Source of the DNA: Amphiura filiformis | Lineage: Eukaryota; Echinodermata; Ophiuroidea; Amphilepidida; Amphiuridae | Direction of reading: 5' to 3' | Assembly: GCF_039555335.1 (NCBI RefSeq) | Contig: NC_092637.1 | Coordinates: forward strand, 43,106,990-43,170,989 | Length of the DNA: 64,000 nucleotides | Part shown: piece by piece, positions 24,781-34,507 of the stretch | How the letters are laid out: every line of letters starts with the position of its first letter | Position numbering within the stretch: the first letter of the stretch is position 1 | Translations under genes and position numbers: made by a program | Notes under the pieces: generated by a model | Database searches by the model: none | Seen by the model: the letters and a program-made list of their open reading frames with translations, nothing else | What the model was told of the DNA's origin: nothing

Positions 24781-25194
24781 TGATGTGATCATTTATTAAT
24801 ATTTCTACCAAAACATTATTATAATGTTCAATTCTAGACCTGAATAACATCAACAGCTATCACACTAGTAAATTGTATAATACATATATTTTGTAGCAAA
24901 TTTTAACATAGATTTTCGTTTCTATATCAACTTATTCATATATTTCTGCTTTTTGTGGTAATTTTAATTCTATATTTCTGTGCAAATTGAGGGCGCTATT
25001 TACATATATTTTAAATTTAAATTATCCAAATAATATGAGTTCTACCTTATATTTTCATGATAAATTTATGTTGAAAATTCCCCTGTCAGTTGTTAGTCTG
25101 TTTGCTGATGTTCTAATACGAATTTACAGGTGTCGACCCCTTGTAAAGATGCAAACAAGATTTTAGATAAAATTAGCGCCATCAAACAACCGTG

Positions 25195-25459
25195 GTTATT
25201 GATGAAACAGCTATCTACTACTTACAATGGTATCGATGAAGCAGATATCTCTGGGTGAATTGGGTATTGATGAAGTAGTTATCTACTGCTGATGTTGGTA
25301 TTGATGAATAGCTATCTACTGCTGATATTGGTATTGATGAAGTAGCTATCTACTGCTGATATTGGTATTAATGAAGTAGCTATCTACTGCTGCTGTGGTA
25401 TTGATGAAGTAGCAATCAACAGTTGATAGTGGTATTGATGAAGTAGCTATTATATTACC
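25195..25459 (+). repeat. 34-bp minisatellite array 2
   Basis: Same unit, about seven more divergent copies. Interrupted at its right end by element K. Confidence 0.85.
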
Positions 25460-25463
25460 AGTG

Positions 25464-26732
25464 GACTTCGGGTATATATATATATAAATGCCCTTTTATA
25501 AATGCGCACGTGACATCTATAAGTCGCCATACCGTGTTCAACGATGTAAGGTACCCGGATGTACACAAATTCCACACGCAAAAGTATGGGCGAAAATGAC
25601 AGGTTACAAGGAAAATTGTTTTTGCAAAATAGTGGCATTGATTGCAAAGGGCGAAATAATTTGAGCGAAACATACACTCTTTAGATTTTCCATTACGGAC
25701 AAAAAAAATTGATGACGGAAAGGCTAGATATAGCTGATTTAAAAACTTGTATTTCAGTATTTCCGTGCTAAATGGGCGTGTCAATTGGCCATATTGATGA
25801 CGAAATGTGATTCTTACTGGCATTAAGGTCAGAACTGGGTAGCTGCCGATGATGTTATTTGATAATATTTGCACGTGATGATAGGGAACTTAGGGGGCTG
25901 TCATTTTCTTCGGGAGGAATGGGTCATGGGTTTATTTATTTGAGAGTCAAGATAAGTATTTCCACGCCCCCCTCCCCCGTAGTGCCGCCACTGAACATTA
26001 ACCTGACCCTAATTTTAACTCTAATTTTAACGTAAATTGACAAAACTATATAACTTTAGCCCTTTTCGAAATAATGACCCTCCCGAACTTAATAGGCTAG
26101 ATGTCCCCGTCCGACCTCCTCAACCCCAACTTACTCATTCGCTAGCTCACATTCAATTAAGTATCAAAATGGACAAAAACAAACAAATTCAAAATGTGTT
26201 TTAAGCACATTTTTGTGTCCCCATGCTAAATCGGTAATCTGTACACCCTTTGACGTACAATTCAGAGTATAAATACGTAGATGACTACATGAGCTAATCA
26301 TCCCGGCTGGAAGATGTTGAGGAAGACTCGTATACTATACATCACGCTCATACGTTATATGACAATTTGACGTACAATCACGTATGTCATGCATGGTGTA
26401 TTCTTCTATATAGTATGGTCGTCATACACATTATTGTCATGGTATTATATATTGTAATTGTATACATCAATTTGGTTCAAACGGCTTATAAAGTTTTACT
26501 TTACACGGAAGGGGAAACTTAGCAAAAAAACAATTAGTTTATGAGTGTAAAAGGGTGAGGGTGGGTTTTGCCTAGCCGGAAGGGGGAACAAAAAAAATAT
26601 AAAAAAATAAATGTAGCCACTCACTCAATGGTCGTCATTTCAGTTATTGACAGTGATGTAATGCAAATATGGCGCTGGTCATCTGGTCACGTGAGCATTT
26701 ATAAAAGCGCATTTATATATATAACCGAAGTC
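25464..26732. mobile_element. Element K: 1.27-kb inverted-repeat element inside the minisatellite
   Basis: The left end GACTTCGGGTATATATATAT and the inverse of the right end TATATATATAACCGAAGTC share about 47 bp, including CTTTTATAAATG and CACGTGAC. Minisatellite units lie on both sides. The 139-codon minus frame at 25455-25874 has no recognisable motif and reads through the terminal repeat. A hAT-like end (GTGCCGCCACTG, near 25981) is buried inside. Confidence 0.75.
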
Positions 26733-26895
26733 TACTGATTACTGCTGATATTGGCATTGACAAACTAGCTATCTACTGCTGATAATGGACTTGATGAAGT
26801 AGCTATCTACGGCTAATATTGGTATTGATGAAGTAGCTACTAACTATTTCATCAATACCAATATCAGCAGTAATCGCTACTTCATCAATACCAAT
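26733..26895. repeat. 34-bp minisatellite array 3, with orientation switch
   Basis: Three forward units to about 26840, then inverse units (TACTTCATCAATACCAATAT) to about 26895, forming a head-to-head junction near 26843. Confidence 0.85.
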
Positions 26896-26899
26896 ATAC

Positions 26900-27130
26900 T
26901 GTTATATGCCCCTCCACAATATTCATTAAAAGTTATGTTTATCTCCATTTGTTTGAATTTGGAATATTCTGGAGATTCAAAGAATATTCTGAAATGCCAA
27001 TGGTTAAAGTGAACAAGACATTTATATCTAGTTACAGTCAGAAATTTCTGGAAACATTTGGATATTACTATAATGATCATTAATCTTCTGGAACATTAAG
27101 TGGTGGCGCTATTACAGTAACCATCTATAC
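26900..27130 (+). repeat. Dispersed repeat next to minisatellite (copy 1)
   Basis: AAATTTCTGGAAACATTTGG, then ATATTACTATAATGATCAT and TAAGTGGTGGCGCTATTACA; repeated at 28360-28532, also directly after an inverse minisatellite block. Confidence 0.85.
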
Positions 27131-27539
27131 ACCCGAATGAAATCTGATTGGTTTGTGATGAGGTAATGTACTATATTTAGAATTGACTTACACAGATTAA
27201 TGATTGTGATTGGCTTGTGGTGATCTAATGAGATATTTTTAGAAATGCTGTAATATCCCATAAGTATGTAAGATTATTCTAGAATGGTAAGAAATGATAT
27301 ATAAAGCTTGGATATTAAATGATTGCGACAGCAGAGTAGAATTTTTAGAGGGATCTCTTTGAAACCTATATTAGCCAGTGCAGTATTGGTACAAAAGTTA
27401 CCATTATTGTGTGAAGTTTTCAATCTTCGGTTTGCGGTTCGTGTGTGTGTTGGAGAAGTAGCTATCTACTGCTGCTAGTGTTGTTGATGAAACAGCTATC
27501 TACTACTTTCAATGACATCGAAATGACATATTTTGACTT

Positions 27540-28177
27540 TTGGTTTAGGTAAAAATGTTTTAATAACATTGAAATGTCGGGTTATATAAAGGTCATGAAA
27601 ACGTTTTAAAACGTTTTGTACGAAAACACACTACAGCAATATTTTTAAAATGTTTTCAAACTGTTATTGTAAACTATTTTTGCAAACATATTTTGCCAAA
27701 TATTTTGTCAACACTTAAATAACATGATGTTAAAATATTTGCATCCAACAAACACAGAAATGTTCTCGAAATAACTTTTCAAAACGTTTTGATAACATTT
27801 AAATGTCGGGTTACATAAAGGTCATGAAAACATTTTAAAAACGTTATTGCAAATATTTTGAGCAATCGTTTTCACAAAATAGTTTTTCAACCCCTAAATA
27901 ACATTCTGTTTAGAATGTTTTGTATCAAGTTTTCAAAAATGTTTTTGGAATGTTATTAAAACGTTTTTATACCCTTTATATAACCCGACATTTAAACGTT
28001 TTCTGTAAAACATTTTCTGTTTGTTGAGCAGTAGATTGACACAAAATGTTTTTTAATGTTATGAAAACGTTTTATACCCTTAGTATAGCCTTTATATAAC
28101 CCGACATGTAAACGTTTTCTGACAACCTTTTATAACCTTTTGCAAATAATGTCGAAAACGTTTTTGTGTTTGCTGGG
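27540..28177. mobile_element. C-family elements, one nested in another
   Basis: Dense AAAACGTTTT-type words, TAACCCGACATTTAAACG words and a right end GTGTTTGCTGGG at 28177. A smaller copy with ends CCAACAAACACAGAAA (27745) and TTTCTGTTTGTTGAG (to 28028) appears nested inside. Minisatellite units flank both sides (about 27455-27520 and 28190). Confidence 0.65.
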
Positions 28178-28179
28178 TA

Positions 28180-28358
28180 TCTCTTGCTGAATTGGGTATT
28201 GATGCAGTAGCTATCTATTCCTGATATTGGTATTGACAAACTAGCTATCTACTGCTGATAATGGAATTGACGAAGTAGCTACTAATACCCCTGTCAGCAG
28301 TAGATAACTATTCCATCAATACCAATATCAGCAGTAGATAGCTACTTCATCAATCCAT
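28180..28358. repeat. 34-bp minisatellite array 4, with orientation switch
   Basis: Forward units to about 28275, then inverse units to 28358; the same head-to-head organisation as array 3. Confidence 0.85.
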
Positions 28359-28359
28359 C

Positions 28360-28532
28360 TCCATTTTTGAATTTGGGATATTCTGGAATGCTAAATGATT
28401 AAAGTAAACAAGAAATTTATATCTAGTTATAATAGAAATTTCTGGAAACATTTGGATATTACTATAATGATCATGCATCTTCTAGAACATTAAGTGGTGG
28501 CGCTATTACAGTAACCATCTATACACTCTAAT
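28360..28532 (+). repeat. Dispersed repeat next to minisatellite (copy 2)
   Basis: Aligns with 26940-27130 with small deletions. Confidence 0.85.
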
Positions 28533-29279
28533 GGCGAAATGTCGGGACATGAACGAGAAAGCAGCACACAGTGTTGTTTCGGGATGCCGGACCAGAATGC
28601 AATTCACGCGTACCAACACATTCAGGGATAATTGTGCTAATTATTCACATTTACGCTGAACATGCTGAACATGTTTTCGTTTTCTCACGTCACATAGATG
28701 CATATTGTGAACAATACTTGACATTGTTTGAAGACAATCCATATCCTGAACTAAAAGGGTTACCCCCTTTAAAGTTGTCAGCGGCGGCGGGAGTATTACA
28801 ATTTAGTGGTGTAGGGGGGGACGAGCATATTTTGTTCCAGTTTTACTCATTACTGGGACTTCTTTTGCACCATTTTAGACCCAAATGAGACGTGTTTTGG
28901 TATTTTGTGTGCCAGTGCCCGCAAAATTGTTCAATTTTACCCTATATAGGCCCAAACCAACGTGTTTACATCAGTAGACATTGATTTATCCTTCTTTTGA
29001 AACAAAAACAATTTTTAGTGCGAAAATGTCATCTGTAGCTATAACAACGAACTTGTACCAATCTAACTTTATGCTAGCTATAGTAATATAAGTGATTACA
29101 AGAATTTTGTTAACCTCGAATTGTTATGGTTTTTCACTAATCCCTTCATTAATCATTGAAAATCGACATGTTTTTTTCGCGGCAAGGTCCAGTTTTGATT
29201 AAATATCTTGTTTTATTTTATATAAATCTGCAGTAATCCTCTACATAAATCAGTTTTTAAATCCTTATGACTAAGTAAA
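28533..29279. other. No gene recognised
   Basis: A 105-codon frame (28571-28888) overlaps an interspersed repeat (CAGCATATTTTGTTCCA is also near 36066) and is not supported as a gene. Confidence 0.4.
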
Positions 29280-29328
29280 GAGGAACACAAGACTGTTGTA
29301 GTTAACCTACAACAGTCTTGTGTTCCTC
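29280..29328. repeat. Perfect 22-bp hairpin
   Basis: Arms 29280-29301 and 29307-29328 (GAGGAACACAAGACTGTTGT + AG and its exact inverse) with loop TTAAC. Confidence 0.95.
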
Positions 29329-29999
29329 ATGTCAAAAATAAAACAAGCAGTCAATACCCGTACTCTTTAGCTGATTTAAGACCTTATTTGTTGAAATTGG
29401 TTGAGAATTAAAGAAACTGTGTTCTAAAACCTAATGAAGAAACGAAATCAAAAGTTGCACTTTTGTGTTCTAATCAATCATTGTCAATGAAAGCACGACG
29501 CTAGTTTTAATGTGCTCATCAATGGAAGCGCAGCGCTAGTTCTCTTCTTCACAAACGCTTTGTGTACAAATCAATAGAGTATGCAATGCAGCAAACTGCA
29601 ACTTTTAAATTGGTATCTTCCTTTGGTTTGGAGATCGCCGTGTCTTTATTTCTTGAACAATTTCAACGAATGAGGTCTTAAATTCGAGCTAAAAGATGCA
29701 GCTAGTGGCTGCTGGTTCCAATTATGACATATCTGTCTTTTTTTAGGATATACAGGAGGTGAACATAACTGGTACCTTAATTTTTTGGCTTACTGTATAA
29801 TCAGTACTAGAAGAAAAGCATACTATGTTTCAGATGCATTTGAAAAGACCATCTACATTCTACATTCCAAACATAAACATAATTTGTATAGCCCCCTTTG
29901 AAAACGAGTGCATTGCATACGTATTTGCTCAATTAGCATTTTGTGCAAATTTTATTACAAACTTGAATGTTGTTCTTTTTAACAAAAACAAAAAATGTC
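29329..29999. other. No gene recognised
   Basis: Repeats of AGCGCTAGTT near 29500-29540; otherwise nothing identifiable. Short frame 29825-30052 runs into a C-family element. Confidence 0.4.
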
Positions 30000-30229
30000 C
30001 TATACCCCAACGATCACAAAGCCTGTTACAAAAACGTTTAAAAAGAGTATAAAACGTTTTTAATTACGGTCTGAAAATATTTTGAAAAACTGCCACAAAC
30101 AGTCTAACATAATGACAACATTTTAACATGTAATGTTTTTCCTTAAAAATGTTTGATGACCTTTATACAGCTCGACATTTAAATGTTAACATCATTAAAA
30201 CCATAATCGCGTTTATAACAAGTTTGCTG
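30000..30229. mobile_element. C-family element fragment
   Basis: AAAACGTTTAAAAAG and TAAAACGTTTTTAA words, right end GTTTGCTGGG. Confidence 0.55.
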
Positions 30230-30439
30230 GGACTTTAGTGGTTATAAAACAAAGATGCCCTCGAAAAATTTAAGTAATTGAACTAATTAGTCTATACTGG
30301 GAAACCCTAATTAATCAATTCCAAGGATAATGTGTAAAATAATGATAATAAATTACGTATAACAAATTATTACAGGGTGCGTGAAAGGATTCATGTACAA
30401 AACTAGGGAAAAACACCTTACTATATCAGCATTATTTTA

Positions 30440-30860
30440 AAGGGGCATTTTGTGATTTTAGGATCCTCTTTTTAGGGTATATGGGTCGATGGATATCAAC
30501 GACAAAAAGATTCTTTCCAATATTTCAATTGATTCGAACAATGATTGTGCGACATAACTGCACGTAAAAGCCAAATCGGCATTGAAATTTGCATTGCATT
30601 GTGGGACAGTTTTTGCCCTCTGACCTATCGAGAAAATTGGTTTTTTTGTGCGTACAAAATGTTATTTAAAATGTTTTACTGTAATCAAAATTGTTTAAAA
30701 ACATGAATATTTCATATATTAATAATTTGCAATATTCTTAATAATAACATTATTACACTAATGAATGAATAAATAACAATAACAGCAATTTTCCCGATAT
30801 ATCATAGGTCAAAGTGTCCCAAAACTGCTCTCAAAAACTGGAAGTTACAATGCCGATTGG
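30440..30860. mobile_element. L-family MITE, left part
   Basis: TTAA (30436-30439) followed by AGGGGCATTTTGTGATTTTA and GGATCCTCTTTTTAGGG, matching the left end of element L (45751). The right end is not found. Confidence 0.5.
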
Positions 30861-30908
30861 GCTTATTACATTTCGATGATTCACATAATTGATTAGATAT
30901 TTTGATAA

Positions 30909-33900
30909 GGTACCGTACCATATATTGACATTGACATTGACAATGTTAGAATCTGTACGTATACTAATGATATTGATATTTTTACTTTGAGTGAAACATG
31001 GTTAAATGGTAATATTGATGACAATGAGATTGATGTTCCTGGTTACACTCTTTATAGAAATGATCGTTGTAACCGAAGTCATGGTGGTATTGCTTGTTAT
31101 ATCAAAAATAAGTTTACTGTCCAAGAGAGGACTGATCTTTTAAATGATGAGCTTGAAGCAATTTGGATTCAGTTAAATTTACCTTGTACTAAACCTATTA
31201 TTATTGGAAGTATTTACCGGCCACCTGATTGTAATAATGAGTACCTTGATATTCTTAGTGATGTTATCAGCACTACTGCTGCAATAAACCCTAATCATGA
31301 ACTAATCATTTTAGGTGATTTTAACTTAGATATTAATGATAAAAATAAACTTAAAAAGATAAATAAGTTCGCAAATAACTGTCATCTTACTCAGCTTATT
31401 AATTCACCTACTAGAATAACAGACAAAACTGAAACAACTATTGATCTGGCTTTTGTATCTAATCTGGATAAGATCTCGCAGTCTGGTGTCTGTCATGTAG
31501 GTATAAGTGACCACTCACTAATTTACACTATCAGAAAGCATAATCATAAAAAAGCTCCTCCCAAAATTGTTAAAACTAGGTCATTCAAACACTTTAATGC
31601 TGATGAGTTTATCATGGACATTAGCTCTGCCAACTGGCATGAGGTCCAGCAGTATAATTTAGTTGATGATATTTGGAATGCTTGGAAAACAAAATTCACT
31701 AATATTTGTAATAAAAATGTTCCTTTTGTTGAAAGAAGAGTAAAAGATTCATTGCCTGAATGGATTTCCAAAGAATTAATTGCTCTCGCTCGTGAAAGAG
31801 ATTATTACACTGCTAAAGCACATAAAAGTAATGATGATAGTGACTGGATTAAAGCTAAACAACTCAGAAATAAAGTTAATAATCTCAATAGAACACTTGA
31901 AAGAAACTATATTTGTAACAACCTTAGCAAGTATAAAAATAATTCCAAGCAACTATGGAAGACTTTAAAAAAAAGTAATTCCTAGCCATAAACCTAGTAC
32001 AACTCCTGCTATAAATAAAAGTACACACAAATCTAATGATAAACTTATTAATGCAAAGATTGCAGATGAATTTAATTCTTATTTTACCAGTATAGGTAAA
32101 ACCCTTGCCTCTAAATTCAAGAATATTTACTCCAGTAATAATAACACAGATAATTCTGCTGCTGCATTAAATGCTAGTACAAATAAATTTGAATTTAATA
32201 TGGTCACAGATGATGATATCTCAAAATGTATTAATGACCTTTCGTCCAATAAGGCAGCTGGTTTAGATGATATCAATACATCACTTTTGAAATTGGCTTC
32301 ACCTTATATTTGTTCATCGCTAGCTTATTTATGTAATGTTTCATTAGCATCTTCCAGTTTCCCATCTGATTGGAAACATGCTAAAGTCACACCAATTTTT
32401 AAATCTGGTGATACTTGTAATGTAGAAAATTATAGACCTATTTCTGTACTGTCTGTTGTTTCCAAGATTCTTGAGAGATGTGTTCATAATCAATTATATA
32501 ATTTCTTAACATCAAACAATATTTTAACTGATTGTCAATCTGGTTTTCGTGCAAACCATTCCACTTCTACAACCTTGCTTGATTTTCAAGATTGCATACT
32601 TAAGAATATTGATGAAGGTTTTGCTACAGGTGTTATCTTTTTGGATTTGAAAAAAGCATTTGATACAGTAAACCACAACCTCTTAATTAATAAACTTAAG
32701 GATTGTGGTATAAATGGAAATGAACTAAAATGGTTTCAGTCATACCTTAGTCACAGAAAACAGGTTGTATGTATTGAATCTTCTTTGTCTGGTTTTAGAA
32801 ATATTGAAATTGGTGTTCCACAAGGAAGTATATTAGGACCCTTACTTTTCTTGGTATACATAAATTCCCTCCCTAGCTCTGTTGATTGTAAAGTCATAAT
32901 GTATGCAGATGACACATCTTTTCTCTGTAAATCTCTGTAATAACAATCTTAAGAATATTGCAAATTGGTTCTCTAATAATGAATTAACATTAAACATTAA
33001 AAAAACCAAATATATGGTTTTTGGTTCAGCTCATATTGTAAATAGATTTAGTGATATATGTGGCTGGACGCGGCGAATGAGCCGTAAACTCGGCAAACTT
33101 CATTTCGAGCTACAGGTGAAAATATATGCAAATCTCGTATTTTGGCGAAGTTGAGATTTTTGCAGATTTGAATTGTTTAAGCTTTCTTCTAAACACATAC
33201 AAAGTTTTATTTTAAAGAAATAAGTGGAAATATGAAATAATCTACATTTTCTGAGGCCCATCTGATGAATGGTCATTATGCTTCCCTAACTTTGAACGCG
33301 TTTTTCTCGGTTTCGCGTTTTGATTCATGACAACCTATAACAAGCCATAACTTCGCTTCTGATTGTCATATGAAGTTCATTGAGGTGTCATTTTAATCCC
33401 TGAAACATGCTCTTTGCAAATATGTAAAAAAGTACAAATAACCAGAGGGAGGCTTTACGGCTTATTCGAGGTGTCCAGGCACATATGTATTAAGTATGTT
33501 GATGATGTTCTTGAACAAGTTAAAGAATTCAAGTATCTTGGTGTCACGTTAGATCCTCTCCTATCATGGACTTCACATATTAACAACATCAATTCAAAGG
33601 TTTCCAAGAAAATTGGTATTATTAGACGTGTCAAATGTTTGTTACCACACGACACTCTAAAAATGCTTGGCAATGCATTGGTTTTACCTCATTTTGATTA
33701 TTGTAGTGATGTTTGGACAAATAGTTCCAAAACAAATTTATCTTCTCTCCAAATTAAGCACAATAAACTGGCTAGGATCACACTTGGTGTAGATATTTTA
33801 ACACCCATTGATGACATGTTAAATGATCTAAACTGGTCTAGACTTAACAAAAGATGGGAAATTACATTGTATTGTACTATCTTCAAATGTCTCAACAATC

Positions 33901-34337
33901 TGGCACCAAGTTATCTAAATTCAAATTTCATTTATACATCATCCATTCACTCTGTATCCTACAAGACATCAATGTAGTGCAACTCTCGTTATTCCTAAAT
34001 TTAAGTCATCTTCGGGTTTACGAACATTTCATTACCGTTCTGTACAGCTGTGGAATAGACTCCCAGCCGATATTAGACTAAATGCATCTTCTATGTCAAT
34101 GTCAATGTCAATCAATGTTTTCAAACATAATATTAAGCTTGTTGCCTGATATTTCGCCGCCATGTACTAATTTTTGTAGGTTTAAAATGTACATTTTAAT
34201 TAATATAATTGTATTATAACATGTTGTGTAGTAAAAGCATTAGACTATTTGTATCTAGAACAGGGCCCTCAGGGGAGAGCAGCACAAAGTGCTGATGAGG
34301 CTACCCTGTATAAACAAAATGTAAATAAAATATAGAT
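30909..34337 (+). pseudogene. CR1/Jockey-like non-LTR retrotransposon (5' truncated, decayed)
   Basis: The open frame from about 30921 to 31985 encodes most of an apurinic-type endonuclease: SETWLN, GSIYRPPD, LGDFNLDI and the terminal SDHSLIY. After an A8 run (31967-31974) the frame shifts by one and continues to the reverse transcriptase: [35 protein letters not shown] (first catalytic Asp), [13 protein letters not shown] and MYADDT (catalytic Asp pair, about 32900). A small deletion at 32935 shifts frame; then NIANWFSNNELTLNIKKTKY, an insertion (element M), and the C-terminal part from YVDDVLEQVKEFKYLGVTLD to about 33960. One more shift leads to LWNRLPADIR and a stop at 34147-34149. The 3' tail has a hairpin-like segment, GGGCCCTCAGGGG ... 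CTACCCTG, then AAATAAAAT. Not functional as it stands. Confidence 0.9.
33060..33482. mobile_element. Element M: 423-bp MITE inserted in the LINE
   Basis: The end GTGGCTGGACGCGGCGAATG mirrors the right end CTTATTCGAGGTGTCCAGGC + AC. ATAT flanks at 33056-33059 and 33483-33486. Removing the element and one ATAT restores an uninterrupted LINE frame across the junction (..SDI / CIKY..). Confidence 0.9.
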
Positions 34338-34507
34338 GTCCGACACATCACAATGTAACAGTAATTTTGAATCACCCTATACTGCTAATGACGCAGATCT
34401 AATTGAGGATTGTGATTAAGAGCTATTTAGATTAGTTATGGCATTTATCATATCAAAGTACATCCTTCCAAACAAGAACGACTTCATTAGGAAACATCAT
34501 CATTAGC

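Noticed and set aside
25455..25874. 139-codon open frame on the minus strand
   Set aside because: It runs through the terminal repeat of element K, has no recognisable motif, and no neighbour supports it.
28571..28888. 105-codon open frame
   Set aside because: Overlaps an interspersed repeat also seen near 36066; no motif.
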